Assembly: GCF_001463765.1 (NCBI RefSeq)
Contig: NZ_BBWK01000003.1
Coordinates: 1 to 53,480 of the forward strand
Reading direction: 5' to 3'
Length of the DNA stretch: 53,480 bases
From: Aureimonas sp. AU4
Lineage (GTDB): Bacteria; Pseudomonadota; Alphaproteobacteria; Rhizobiales; Rhizobiaceae
Shown here: positions 17,668 to 26,579 of the stretch, in pieces
Numbering within the stretch: position 1 is the stretch's first letter
How the letters are laid out: the number at the start of each line of letters is the position of its first letter
Notes under the pieces: model-generated
What the model saw: the letters and a program-made list of their open reading frames with translations, nothing else
Told to the model about the DNA's origin: nothing
Database searches by the model: none
Program-made: the position numbers and the translations under genes

Positions 17668-18482
17668 GCAGCCCTCCGGCCGAAGAACTTGTTGAGGAGC
17701 CCCTTGCTGCGGTCGGCCGGCACGGTCATCGGAATGGTCTGGCCCATGAGACGCCGCGCGGCGTCCGCATAGGCCCGTGCCGGAGCGCTCTGGGCGTCGC
17801 TCAGCGTCACGGGCGTGCCGAGGTTCGAGGCGCGCAGCACTTCCGGGCTCTCGGGCACGATGCCGAGGAGCGGGATCGAAAGGATCTCCAGCACGTCGTC
17901 GATCTTCAGCATGTCCCCGCGCTCGGCGCGCATCGCGTCGTAGCGCGTCAGCAGGAGATGCTTCTCGATGCGGCTGCCGCTTTCGGCACGAAGGGTCTTC
18001 GAGTCGAGAAGGCCGATGATGCGATCCGAATCGCGAACGGACGACACCTCGGGGTTGGTCACGACCACCGCGACGTCGGCGTGGCGCATCGCAAGCGTCG
18101 CGCCGCGCTCGATGCCGGCGGGGCTGTCGCAGATGACCCAGTCGAACTGCGCGCGGAGCTGGTCCATCACGCGATCGACGCCGTCCTGCGTCAGGTTGTC
18201 CTTGTCGCGTGTCTGCGAGGCCGGCAGCAGGCAGAGCGTATCCACGCGCTTGTCGCGGATCAGCGCCTGGTTGAGGTTGGCGTCGCCCTGCACGACGTTG
18301 ATGAGGTCGTAGACGACCCGGCGCTCGGCGCCCATGACGAGGTCGAGGTTGCGCAGTCCGACGTCAAAGTCGACCACGACGACCTTCTGGCCGGCCTGGG
18401 CGAGGGCCGCTCCCAAAGCTGCCGTCGAGGTCGTCTTTCCGACGCCCCCCTTGCCCGATGTCACAACCATCACTTCAGCCAT
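17664..18482 (-). CDS. minD: Septum site-determining ATPase MinD
   Basis: This 272-residue ParA/MinD-family ATPase has the deviant Walker [17 protein letters not shown] at its N-terminus, [29 protein letters not shown], and the C-terminal amphipathic membrane-targeting helix [12 protein letters not shown]. It recruits MinC to the membrane and is cycled by MinE. I prefer the second ATG (18482) because it matches the family N-terminus ([13 protein letters not shown]); an ATG three codons upstream is possible. It lies between minC and minE in the standard order. Confidence 0.96.
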   Translation of the reverse strand: MAEVMVVTSGKGGVGKTTSTAALGAALAQAGQKVVVVDFDVGLRNLDLVMGAERRVVYDLINVVQGDANLNQALIRDKRVDTLCLLPASQTRDKDNLTQDGVDRVMDQLRAQFDWVICDSPAGIERGATLAMRHADVAVVVTNPEVSSVRDSDRIIGLLDSKTLRAESGSRIEKHLLLTRYDAMRAERGDMLKIDDVLEILSIPLLGIVPESPEVLRASNLGTPVTLSDAQSAPARAYADAARRLMGQTIPMTVPADRSKGLLNKFFGRRAA

Positions 18483-18560
18483 GGAGGCCATTCCTTCCCT
18501 TGTTGTCGAGGCCCAGACGGTCGGGCTGCCTGAGTTGCGTGCCGTGGAACGCCTGCCGTA

Positions 18561-19304
18561 TCACGCGGGCAGGACCACGGTCTTCAGAACGGTATCGTCG
18601 AGCCAGGCATGGACCGGCTGTCCGAAGACCTTGGGGTCGATGTCCTCGGCGGTCTTGTAGAGACCGTCGATGGCGATGAGCTCGGCCTCGAGCTTGCGGC
18701 AGAAGATGCGCGCATTCTCGTTGCCGCTGGAGCCGGCGAGCGCCCTGCCCCGCAGCGCGCCGTAGACGTGGATCGAGCCGCCGGCGATCACTTCCGCGCC
18801 GGACGAGATCGAGCCGAGCACGGTGACGTCGCCCTCCGGGAAGATGATGGACTGGCCGGAGCGGACGGGCGTCTCGATCAGCAGCGAGGGGGTGGGCGCC
18901 GGCATGGCGAAGCGGGCCTGCGCGGTCTCGACCGCCGGCTTGGCCGCCGCCGGGGCAGCGCCCCCCTCCGGCACCTCGATGTCGGGAGCGTTTCGGCCGC
19001 CCCGCATCTCGGGCGGCATTCCGGGACCGAGGATCGAGGGCAATGCGCCCTCGATGCCCATGACGCGGACGTTGCGCTTCGTCAGCTCGGCCAGGAGGTC
19101 GGCGAGCTGTTCGCGCGTGATGGGGAGACCGCTGACGTCGAGGACGATCGGGCGGCCGAGAAAGAAGCCGGTGGATCGCCGCGCGAGATCGTCCAGCTGG
19201 GCCAGCCAGTCGCGGAACGGCAGTTCCGGCGAAAGCACCAGGGCCAGGAAGGATCGACCGCGCAGGCGGACCGCTTTGCGGGATGTTAATGTTTCGGTCA
19301 TCAT
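18561..19304 (-). CDS. minC: Septum site-determining protein MinC
   Basis: This 247-residue FtsZ assembly inhibitor has an N-terminal MinC domain (residues about 10-100), an Ala/Pro-rich linker, and the C-terminal beta-helix with IIFPEGDVTVLGSISSGAEV, GGSIHVYGALRGRA and NARIFCRKLEAELIAIDG. It acts with MinD to block division near the poles. The ATG doublet at 19304/19301 gives two nearly equal starts. A CtrA-type box lies about 40 bp upstream at 19345-19359, suggesting cell-cycle control of the whole minCDE operon. Confidence 0.95.
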   Translation of the reverse strand: MMTETLTSRKAVRLRGRSFLALVLSPELPFRDWLAQLDDLARRSTGFFLGRPIVLDVSGLPITREQLADLLAELTKRNVRVMGIEGALPSILGPGMPPEMRGGRNAPDIEVPEGGAAPAAAKPAVETAQARFAMPAPTPSLLIETPVRSGQSIIFPEGDVTVLGSISSGAEVIAGGSIHVYGALRGRALAGSSGNENARIFCRKLEAELIAIDGLYKTAEDIDPKVFGQPVHAWLDDTVLKTVVLPA

Positions 19305-19344
19305 CGTTAAGGCTTCGTTGATGACCGACTGAACACCCTCAGGC

Positions 19345-19359
19345 TTAACTGAGGGTTAA
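19345..19359 (-). promoter_or_regulatory. CtrA-type binding box upstream of minCDE
   Basis: TTAA, seven bases, TTAA matches the full alphaproteobacterial CtrA consensus exactly. It is embedded in an 8-bp inverted repeat, ACCCTCAG (19335-19342) and CTGAGGGT (19349-19356). It stands about 40 bp upstream of minC, in the space between minC and purU. Binding is inferred from the sequence match. Confidence 0.6.
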
Positions 19360-19401
19360 TTTTCGGGTCCCGCTCGTCCTCGAGACGGAACCCGTTGCAG
19401 A

Positions 19402-20268
19402 TCAGTCGCGGAAGACCACCGTCTTGTCGCCGTTCAGGATGACGCGGTTGTCGAGATGCCAGGCGATCGCCCGGGAAAGGACGCGGCGCTCGATGTCACG
19501 GCCTTTGCGTACGAGGTCCTCCGGCGCGTCCTGATGCGAGATGCGCTCGACGTCCTGCTCGATGATCGGACCCTCGTCGAGGTCGGCGGTCACGTAATGA
19601 GCCGTCGCGCCGATCAGCTTCACGCCGCGCTGATGCGCCTGATGGTAGGGCTTGGCCCCCTTGAATCCAGGGAGGAACGAATGATGGATGTTGATGCAGC
19701 GGCCCGAGAGCGCGGCCGACATCTCGTCCGACAGGATCTGCATGTAGCGTGCCAAGACGACGAGGTCGGCGCCCGTCTCCTCGACGATGGAGAGGATGCG
19801 CCCCTCCTGTTCGCGTTTGGTGTCGCGCGTCACCGGCAGGTGGTGGAACGGGATGCCGTCGAAGTCGTGGTGCCCGTAGGTCTCGCGCGGGTAGTTCGCG
19901 GCGATGCCGACGATGTCCATCGCAAGCTCGCCGATCCGCCAGCGGTAGAGCAGATCGGCAAGGCAGTGATCGAAGCGCGAGACGAGGATCAGCACCTTCT
20001 GCCGCTTGGCGCTCGACGAGACGCGCCACTCCATGCCGAAGCGGTCGGCGATGGTCTCGAAGCCCTTAGTCAGGCTGTCCACCGTCACCACCGCCTGAAC
20101 GATCGCGAAGCGGACGCGCATGAAGAAGCGCCCTGTCTCGGGATCGTCGAACTGGGCGGCCTCGCGAATGTCCGCCCCGTTGTCGAAGAGGTGCCGCGAC
20201 ACCGCCGCCACGATGCCCGGACGATTCGGGCAGGACAGGGAAAGGATGAAGTCTTCGGACGTGGGCAC
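19402..20268 (-). CDS. purU: Formyltetrahydrofolate deformylase
   Basis: This 288-residue enzyme hydrolyses 10-formyltetrahydrofolate to tetrahydrofolate and formate. It has an N-terminal ACT domain ([19 protein letters not shown]) and a C-terminal formyltransferase fold with the catalytic region [38 protein letters not shown] and the terminal [16 protein letters not shown]. The GTG at 20268 (reading [11 protein letters not shown]) is chosen because the family begins here; the open frame further upstream is low-complexity Arg/Ser sequence antisense to the neighbouring gene. Confidence 0.95.
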   Translation of the reverse strand: MPTSEDFILSLSCPNRPGIVAAVSRHLFDNGADIREAAQFDDPETGRFFMRVRFAIVQAVVTVDSLTKGFETIADRFGMEWRVSSSAKRQKVLILVSRFDHCLADLLYRWRIGELAMDIVGIAANYPRETYGHHDFDGIPFHHLPVTRDTKREQEGRILSIVEETGADLVVLARYMQILSDEMSAALSGRCINIHHSFLPGFKGAKPYHQAHQRGVKLIGATAHYVTADLDEGPIIEQDVERISHQDAPEDLVRKGRDIERRVLSRAIAWHLDNRVILNGDKTVVFRD

Positions 20269-20377
20269 GGCGCTCGGGGCTCCCTCGGGGCGGGCGAAAC
20301 GGATGGTTCGCCTTAGCCGATCGCCGCGCGCTGCGGTAGCGACGAGACGACAGCGCCCGGAAGAAGCCCGACAGCGA

Positions 20378-21142
20378 TCAGATCGAGCCCGCCTCGACCA
20401 TGTAGTTGTTGGCGGTGCACATGGCCGCGTCGTCGGAGGCCAGGAAAAGGACCATGCGCGCGAGGTAGACCGGCTCGATGGGAACCGGAATGCACTGCCG
20501 AGCAAGCGTGCGGTCCAACGCCTCGGGCGTCACCCAGAGTTCCTTCTGCCGGTCCGTCATCACCCAGCCCGGCACGACCGTATTGACGCGGATGCGATGG
20601 GGCCCGAGGTCGCGCGCGAACGAGCGCGTCATCCCGTGAACGGCAGCCTTGGCCGTGGTGTAGACCGGCATTCCGCCGCCCGCCTCCCACCAGGAATTCG
20701 AGCCGAGGTTGACGATCGAGCCGCGATTGGCGGCGATCATGTCGGGCGCGACGGCCTGGATCGCGAAGAACATGTGCCGCAGGTTCGTCGCGATGCGCTC
20801 GTCGTAGTAATCCGGCGTGACGTCCTGCCATCCGTGGCGGTCGTCGCGCGCGGCGTTGTTGACCAGAACCTCGGCCGGTCCGACCCGTTCGCGCAGGCGA
20901 CGGAGCGCGACGCGCAAAGCCTCGATGTCACGCAGATCGCACGCCTCGAACGCGACCTCACCCTCTCCGGACGCCTCGATCTCCGCGACGAGCGAAGCGG
21001 CGCGCGTCTCGTCGAGATCGACGAAGCCGACGCGCGAGCCCTGCGCCGCAAAGGCGCGCACGATGTCCGCCCCGATGCCCGACGCGCCGCCCGTGACGAA
21101 GACCGAGCGGCCGTCGAGGCTCGGATAGATGGCAAAGCTCAT
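20378..21142 (-). CDS. SDR family oxidoreductase, XylB-like sugar 1-dehydrogenase
   Basis: This 254-residue short-chain dehydrogenase has the cofactor motif TGGASGIGA, the NNA motif followed by RDDRH, and the catalytic Ser-Tyr-Lys as GSNSWW and YTTAK. The opening [16 protein letters not shown], the NNAxxDDRH signature and [16 protein letters not shown] recall the D-xylose 1-dehydrogenase XylB of Caulobacter, so oxidation of an aldose to its lactone is the best guess. The substrate is not proven. The ATG has GAGGGGA upstream. The gene lies between purU and tspO, with no sugar pathway genes adjacent. Confidence 0.82.
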   Translation of the reverse strand: MSFAIYPSLDGRSVFVTGGASGIGADIVRAFAAQGSRVGFVDLDETRAASLVAEIEASGEGEVAFEACDLRDIEALRVALRRLRERVGPAEVLVNNAARDDRHGWQDVTPDYYDERIATNLRHMFFAIQAVAPDMIAANRGSIVNLGSNSWWEAGGGMPVYTTAKAAVHGMTRSFARDLGPHRIRVNTVVPGWVMTDRQKELWVTPEALDRTLARQCIPVPIEPVYLARMVLFLASDDAAMCTANNYMVEAGSI

Positions 21143-21215
21143 GGTCGGTCCCCTCGGTCGCCGGATGCGGCGCCGGGGGTGTGGAGGACGCCTCGGACCG
21201 CGTCAAGCTGCCGGT

Positions 21216-21674
21216 TCAGGCGAAGACGCCGCGATCGCGGTTGAGCCTCCACACCGAAAGATTGAGCACCAGCGCGACGCTGACCCAGACGAGATACGGC
21301 ACGAGAAGCCAAGCGGCGAACGTGCTGACCGGGGCGAAGACCGCAATGTTGGCGGCAACAAGCAGCCAGAGCGCGACGATATCGCCGAAGGCGAGGTCCG
21401 GACGATGCTTCCCGAAGAAGAGCCACGACCAGAGCAGGTTGGCGAGGAGTTGCGCGCCGAAAACCAGAAACGGCCAGCCGGGACCGATCTGCCGCCAGAC
21501 GAGCCAGCCGCTGATGGCGATCAGCACGTAGAGGATCGACCAGACGATCGGAAAAGCGAGATTGGGGGGCGTCCAGCCGGGCTTCTTCAGGCCCCGGTAC
21601 CAGGATCCCGGCTTGAAGAGGATGCCCGTCGAGGCGACGGCCGCGGACAAAAGAAGAAAGGCGATGAGCGACAC
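21216..21674 (-). CDS. tspO: TspO/MBR family tryptophan-rich sensory protein
   Basis: This protein of about 152 residues has five membrane helices and the TspO signature: GSWYRGLKKPGWTPPN, FPIVWSILYVLIAISGWLVW and a Trp-rich ANLLWSWLFFG. TspO proteins bind porphyrins and are linked to tetrapyrrole and stress regulation in alphaproteobacteria. The open frame continues more than 100 codons upstream, but that part is antisense to the next gene; the GTG at 21674 with CGGGAA upstream gives the normal family N-terminus and length. It is divergent from the LprI-like gene. Confidence 0.88.
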   Translation of the reverse strand: MSLIAFLLLSAAVASTGILFKPGSWYRGLKKPGWTPPNLAFPIVWSILYVLIAISGWLVWRQIGPGWPFLVFGAQLLANLLWSWLFFGKHRPDLAFGDIVALWLLVAANIAVFAPVSTFAAWLLVPYLVWVSVALVLNLSVWRLNRDRGVFA

Positions 21675-21750
21675 GGCGGATTGTTCCCGGGCAACCTGAA
21701 GGATAGTTTTCCTCCGGTCTAGTCCCGTCCTCCAGAGGAGCCAACCCGCC

Positions 21751-22254
21751 ATGGCGACGCGCGTCGCATTCCTGTCCATGCTCGTGCTACTCGCCACGGG
21801 AGCCGTCGCCCCAGCCCAGGACTTTGGTCCGAGCGAGGCCGAGACGCTGCGTAGCGTCGAGACTTGTCTGGCGTCCGCCAAGGACGATCCGAGACGCTGC
21901 ATCGGAAAGGCGTCGGACAAATGCACCGCCCTGCCGGGCGCGGAGACGACGGAGGCGATCGACACCTGCCTCGAAAGTGAACGGGCCGCCTGGGACACGA
22001 TCCTCAACCGCAACTACAAGGCGGCCATGAAGGCGGCCGAGGAGAAGGACCGCGAACTTTCGGCCAACTACGAGACCGATATCGTCTCCACCCTGAAAGC
22101 CGCGCAACGCGCCTGGATCGCGTATCGCGACGCCGAATGCGACCGCGTCTTCGCCTTCTGGAAAGACGGGACGATCCGGACCTCACAAGCGCTTTCCTGC
22201 CAGCGTGACCTCACCGGCGCGCGTGCAATCGAACTTGCCGCGACAGAGGATTGA
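21751..22254 (+). CDS. LprI-like (DUF1311) secreted protein
   Basis: This 167-residue protein has a signal peptide (LSMLVLLATGAVAPAQ) and a mature part with paired cysteines: ETCLASAKDD, RRCIGKASDKC, DTCLESERAAWD, RDAECDRVF and LSCQRDLTGARAIEL. The ending W-x-x-YRDAEC matches the LprI N-terminal/DUF1311 family, some members of which inhibit lysozyme. It should be periplasmic with disulfides. The function here is unproven. It is divergent from tspO with a short shared regulatory region. Confidence 0.83.
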   Translation: MATRVAFLSMLVLLATGAVAPAQDFGPSEAETLRSVETCLASAKDDPRRCIGKASDKCTALPGAETTEAIDTCLESERAAWDTILNRNYKAAMKAAEEKDRELSANYETDIVSTLKAAQRAWIAYRDAECDRVFAFWKDGTIRTSQALSCQRDLTGARAIELAATED

Positions 22255-22350
22255 GGCGCGCATCCTCGCGCGACGCATGAAGTCCCGGTCGTCTCCGGTT
22301 CTGCGTCTGCTGTCTTGCGGCCGGGCTTCGTCGCGCCGATAGACGTGGCC

Positions 22351-23517
22351 ATGCCCAAGATCGCCTTCGTCGTCACCGAGGACTGGTTCTTCGCCTCGCA
22401 TTTTCTGCCCATGGCCCGCGCCGCACGCGAGATGGGACTGGACGTCGTCGTCGTGACGCGGGTGCGCGACCATGCGGAGGCGATCGAGGCGACAGGCGCC
22501 CGCATCGTTGCCGTGGAAGCGGAACGCCGCAGCCTCGATCCGCGCGCGCTTCTGCGTGCGGTCGCCGACTTGCGCGCCGTTCTCGTCGCAGAGCGGCCGG
22601 ACCTCGTCCATTGCATCGCCCTGAAGTCGATCCTGACCGGCGGCGCGGCGGCGCGCGCGGCCCGTATCGAACGCCGGGTCTTCGCTCCGACCGGGCTCGG
22701 GCTCGTGGGTGCGCGACTTGACGCGAAGGGGCGCCTGGGGCGCCTCGTGCTGCGCTCTTTACTGCGCGGTCCCCTGCGCTCGCCACGAACGGTCTTCCTG
22801 TTCGAGAACAGGGACGACCCGCTCGTGCTGGGGCTGGACCCGGCAGATGCCGACTGCCGTTTCGTCGGAGGCGCCGGCATCGACCCGCTCGCCCTACCCA
22901 TTCAGCCACCTCTTGCCGACGGCCCGCTGCGTCTGGCTCTCGTCGCGCGCATGCTCTGGTCGAAGGGGGTCGATACGGCCGTTGAGGCCGTGACGCTCGC
23001 CCGGCGGCAAGGCGTCGAGGTCGAACTCGACCTCTTCGGCGCGCCCGATCCTTCGAACCCGCGCGCCATTGCGGCGGAGACGCTGCAGGAATGGAACGAG
23101 CGCGACGGCATTCGCTATCTTGGCCCGACGCGGGACGTGGTGGCCGTCTGGGCGCGGCACGACGCCGCGATCCTTCCCTCCCGGGGCGGCGAGGGCCTGC
23201 CGCGGACGCTTCTGGAATCGGCCGCCTGCGGCCGACTCAACCTCACCACCGACGTTCCCGGCTGCCGCTCGTTCGTGCGCGACGGCGTGGACGGCTTCGT
23301 GCGCCCAGTGGACGATGTCGACGGACTGGCGGGCGTCATCGCCGAACTCGCCGCCTCGCGCGATCTCGTTCACCGCTTGGGCGCGGCGGCGGCGGCGCGC
23401 GTTCGCGACGGGTACACGGAGCGCGACGTCATGGCGGCCGTGACAAGCCTTTATCGCGAGTTGTTGAGCGATACGGTCGCCGGTCACGAAGGGCGGCACG
23501 TGGCGCGCCAAACGTGA
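22351..23517 (+). CDS. Glycosyltransferase family 4 (GT-B fold)
   Basis: This protein of about 388 residues shows a GT4 layout. The N-terminal Rossmann half begins MPKIAFVVTEDWFFASHFLP, and the donor-binding half has LRLALVARMLWSKGVDTAVEA, LPSRGGEGLPRTLLESAACG (the E-x7-E retaining motif) and TTDVPGCRSFVRDGVDGF. It resembles PglA/WbpX-like transferases acting on undecaprenyl-linked intermediates. The ATG at 22351 is chosen over a TTG twelve codons earlier because it begins at the conserved strand. It sits upstream of a sugar aminotransferase on the same strand, which suggests use of an amino sugar. Confidence 0.86.
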   Translation: MPKIAFVVTEDWFFASHFLPMARAAREMGLDVVVVTRVRDHAEAIEATGARIVAVEAERRSLDPRALLRAVADLRAVLVAERPDLVHCIALKSILTGGAAARAARIERRVFAPTGLGLVGARLDAKGRLGRLVLRSLLRGPLRSPRTVFLFENRDDPLVLGLDPADADCRFVGGAGIDPLALPIQPPLADGPLRLALVARMLWSKGVDTAVEAVTLARRQGVEVELDLFGAPDPSNPRAIAAETLQEWNERDGIRYLGPTRDVVAVWARHDAAILPSRGGEGLPRTLLESAACGRLNLTTDVPGCRSFVRDGVDGFVRPVDDVDGLAGVIAELAASRDLVHRLGAAAAARVRDGYTERDVMAAVTSLYRELLSDTVAGHEGRHVARQT

Positions 23518-23601
23518 ACGGTGCGATCCCGCTAGCGGGTTGATTTAATGCCCGAAACCGATAGCCCTTCGCCCCAACTGCCGCATCCGGAGCGCCCGCC
23601 C

Positions 23602-24753
23602 ATGTCCACGATCCCGTTCATCGATCTCGCCACGCAGCGCGACCGCGTGCGTCCTGCCATCGAGGCGCGGCTTGGGCGGATCATGGATCAGGGCTCGTTC
23701 ATCATGGGTCCCGACGTCACGGAACTGGAAATCGCGCTCGGCGCGTTTTCCGGCGCGAAGGAGACCATCACCTGCGGCTCTGGTACCGACGCGCTCGTCA
23801 TGCCGCTCATGGCCTGGGGCATCGGCTCGGGCGACGCCGTCTTCGTGCCGAGCTTCACCTTCGCGGCAACCGCCGAGGTCGTCGGTCTGGTGGGCGCGAC
23901 CCCGGTCTTCGTCGATGTGCTGCCCGGCACGTTCAATCTCGATCCAGCCCATCTGCGCCGCACCGTCGAGGAGGTCGTCCGACGCGGCAACCTCACCCCC
24001 CGGGCCATCATCGCGGTCGACCTCTTCGGCCAGATCGCCGACTATGCGCAGATCCGCGCCGTCGCCGACGAGTTCGGGCTGAAGCTCATCTCGGACGCCG
24101 CGCAGGGCTACGGCTCGACGCGCGACGGTCGTCAGGCCGGTGCCTTCGCGGATGTGGTGGCGACGAGCTTCTATCCCGCCAAGCCACTCGGTTGCTGGGG
24201 CGACGGCGGCGCGATGCAGACCGACGACGCGGAGCTTGCCGCGATCCTGCGCTCCATCCGCATCCACGGCCAGGGCAGCGACAAGTACGACAACGTCCGC
24301 CTCGGCCTGACGGCCCGCCTCGACACGTTCCAGGCGGCCGTGCTGATCGAGAAGCTTGCGATCTTCCCCGACGAGATCGAGGCCCGCACGCGCATTGCCC
24401 GGCGCTACCACGAACTTCTCGACGGGCTCGTCGCGCCGCAGACGATCGAGCCCGATGTCGTCTCGACCTGGGCGCAGTATACGGTCCGCATTCCCGGCGG
24501 ACATCGGGACGCCTTTACGGTCGCCATGCGCGAGCGCGGCGTTCCGACCGTCATCTACTACGGCAAGGGCCTGCACCAGCAGACGGCCTATCGGCACTGG
24601 CCTGTCGGCGGCAACGGATTGCCGGTGACTGAGGCCCTATGCCGCGATGTCGTGAGTCTGCCGATGCACGCCTATCTCGACGAAGAGACGCAGGATCGGA
24701 TCGTCGACGCGGTGCGCGCCGCGCTTGCGTCGCTCGGCCGGGCCGCCGCCTAA
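23602..24753 (+). CDS. DegT/DnrJ/EryC1/StrS nucleotide-sugar aminotransferase, WbpE-like
   Basis: This PLP enzyme of about 383 residues begins STIPFIDLATQRDRV. It has the family segments GSFIMGPDVTELE, CGSGTDALVMPLMAWGIG, VPSFTFAATAEVV, and the PLP lysine in SFYPAKPLGCWGDGGA, then HGQGSDKYDNVRLG and LDTFQAAVL. The wording is close to WbpE, which aminates the C3-keto group of a UDP-GlcNAc-derived uronic acid; substrate assignment is by resemblance. The ATG at 23602 has GGAG upstream, while the ATG at 23548 has none. The stop overlaps the convergent glycosyltransferase stop. Confidence 0.88.
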   Translation: MSTIPFIDLATQRDRVRPAIEARLGRIMDQGSFIMGPDVTELEIALGAFSGAKETITCGSGTDALVMPLMAWGIGSGDAVFVPSFTFAATAEVVGLVGATPVFVDVLPGTFNLDPAHLRRTVEEVVRRGNLTPRAIIAVDLFGQIADYAQIRAVADEFGLKLISDAAQGYGSTRDGRQAGAFADVVATSFYPAKPLGCWGDGGAMQTDDAELAAILRSIRIHGQGSDKYDNVRLGLTARLDTFQAAVLIEKLAIFPDEIEARTRIARRYHELLDGLVAPQTIEPDVVSTWAQYTVRIPGGHRDAFTVAMRERGVPTVIYYGKGLHQQTAYRHWPVGGNGLPVTEALCRDVVSLPMHAYLDEETQDRIVDAVRAALASLGRAAA

Positions 24754-25694
24754 GATCGCGCTTCGGGGTCCAGCGTGAACCGACGAAGAAGCTGGCGCGC
24801 CACGCGCCAGATCGGCTTCGGCGTGCGGACATAGGCGTGGTGCGCGGCGAGCAGCAAGTAGGGATGGCGTCCCCAAAAGCGGCTGATCGGCAGCGCGAAG
24901 GGGTTGGGCGTCCGTGAGACAGCTTCCTCCGTCAGCGCGGTCCGGCTCTGCGCATCGAGCCGGGAGGCCCCCAAGAGACCCGGAAGCGCCTCCGCCGCCG
25001 TGACCCAGTAGCCTGCCCGCTCGCTGACGAGAGCGAAAAGCCGTTCCGCCGCGTGGGCCGCCGTGCCGTCCAACTGGCCCTTCTCGCGCGGGAACAGGTC
25101 TTCGAGTTCGTTCACCGAAAAGGCGCGCAAGGCATTGCGTCGGAACCAGAACATGGAACCGGCCGCAAAGCGTTTCTGCGCCAGCTCGTCGAAGTCGAGA
25201 GAGATGTCCATGCGTTCGGCAACGCGCCGCATCGCCCGGCGGTTGAGCGCGATCCGGCCCTCGAGCGGCAGAAGATGGGCGAGCGGCGCAACGAGCCCCA
25301 ACTCCCGCTCGCGCTCCATCAGCCGCAGCGCGTCGGGAGTCCCGCCCTCTCCGACGAGCAGCGAGTCGGTCATGTAGTGCCGCCAGTCCTCGCCGTCGGC
25401 ACGATGCTTCGATCGCTTGGTATGGAGCTTCAGACCGATGTCGAAGTCGTCCCCCATCTCGCGCAGCGCCCGGATGAAGGGCAGGACGTCGCGACCCCGG
25501 TTCTCGGTCCGCAGACGCCGCGTGTAGACGAGATGAGGCGTATCGACGCTCGCCAGTTCGATATCGTCGTCGCGGCAGGTGATCACGAGACCAAAGGGCC
25601 GGTCGAAGGCGGCCGCGATCTCGCGCGCCATGTCCGCCCAAACGTCCGGGTAGTGGACGTGGACGAAGACGACCGGCACGGCCCTCCCCGTCAT
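24750..25694 (-). CDS. Rhamnan synthesis F-type glycosyltransferase
   Basis: This 314-residue protein fits the rhamnan synthesis F (RgpF) family. Typical segments are VFVHVHYPDVWADMA, TENRGRDVLPFIRAL, IGLKLHTKRSKHR and FAAGSMFWFRRNALR. RgpF-like proteins add rhamnose in surface polysaccharides, which fits its position directly after rfbD. The ATG at 25694 overlaps the rfbD stop as ATGA, which decides the start against a longer frame. The downstream end converges on the aminotransferase gene, with a four-base stop overlap and no room for a terminator. Confidence 0.84.
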   Translation of the reverse strand: MTGRAVPVVFVHVHYPDVWADMAREIAAAFDRPFGLVITCRDDDIELASVDTPHLVYTRRLRTENRGRDVLPFIRALREMGDDFDIGLKLHTKRSKHRADGEDWRHYMTDSLLVGEGGTPDALRLMERERELGLVAPLAHLLPLEGRIALNRRAMRRVAERMDISLDFDELAQKRFAAGSMFWFRRNALRAFSVNELEDLFPREKGQLDGTAAHAAERLFALVSERAGYWVTAAEALPGLLGASRLDAQSRTALTEEAVSRTPNPFALPISRFWGRHPYLLLAAHHAYVRTPKPIWRVARQLLRRFTLDPEARS

Positions 25695-26575
25695 CGCGCG
25701 GATGCGCGCTCCAGCGCTTCGAGGCAACGGACGACGCCCGAGCGCCAGTCCGGCAGCCGGTGCCCGAAGCTCTCGGCAAAGCGTGTCGTATCGAGCCGCG
25801 AGTTGGCCGGACGCTTGGCCGGCGTCGGATAGTCGCTGGTCGCAATCGGCTCGACACGGGCGGACGGTCCGCCGCGCTCGGCGGAGCGGGCGAAGATCTC
25901 TTCCGCGAAGCCCGCCCAGGTCGTCTCGCCCTCGGCTACCATGTGGAAGGTTCCGCGTGCCGTCGGCGTGCCGGTCCTGAGACCGCGCGCCACGGCCACG
26001 ATGCCCTCGGCGATGTCCGGCGCATAGGTCGGCGTGCCGTGCTGATCGGCGACCACGCGAACCACGTCCCGGTCGCTTGCCAGCCGCAGCATGGTCTTCA
26101 GGAAGTTCTGCCCGAACGGGCCGTAGACCCAGGCCGTGCGCAGGATCGCGTGCGCGGGGTTAGCGTCGGCGACGGCTAGCTCGCCATCGAGCTTGGAGCG
26201 TCCGTAGACGCCTTGCGGACCGGTCGGCGCGTCTTCGCGATAGCGGCCTTCGCCTTGGCCGTCGAAGACGTAGTCCGTCGAGATCTGCACGACCGGAAGG
26301 TCGAATTCCGCCGCGACCGAGGCGACGTTGCGCGAGCCGTCGCGGTTCACGAGAAAGGCCGCCGCCTCGTCGCTCTCGGCACGATCCACCGCCGTATAGG
26401 CGGCCGCGTTGACCACGACGTCGGGCTTGAGTTCGGCAACGATGTCGCGGACCGATCGAGCCTGCGTGATGTCGAGGTCGGGCCGTCCGACGGCGACGAT
26501 CTCGACGCCCTGCCCGTCGAGGGCCAGCATCGCCTGAGCGACCTGTCCCTCGCGCCCGGTGACCAGAATGCGCAT
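25691..26575 (-). CDS. rfbD: dTDP-4-dehydrorhamnose reductase
   Basis: This 294-residue extended SDR performs the last step of dTDP-L-rhamnose synthesis, using NAD(P)H. MRILVTGREGQVAQAM is the cofactor site; VVNAAAYTAVDRAE, ISTDYVFDGQGEGRYRE, YGRSKLDGE (catalytic Tyr-Lys) and LRTAWVYGPFGQNFLKTML are all characteristic. It lies four bases after rfbB and overlaps the following glycosyltransferase gene, so it is part of the rfbC-rfbB-rfbD-rgpF-like operon. Confidence 0.96.
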   Translation of the reverse strand: MRILVTGREGQVAQAMLALDGQGVEIVAVGRPDLDITQARSVRDIVAELKPDVVVNAAAYTAVDRAESDEAAAFLVNRDGSRNVASVAAEFDLPVVQISTDYVFDGQGEGRYREDAPTGPQGVYGRSKLDGELAVADANPAHAILRTAWVYGPFGQNFLKTMLRLASDRDVVRVVADQHGTPTYAPDIAEGIVAVARGLRTGTPTARGTFHMVAEGETTWAGFAEEIFARSAERGGPSARVEPIATSDYPTPAKRPANSRLDTTRFAESFGHRLPDWRSGVVRCLEALERASAR

Positions 26576-26579
26576 GGGC

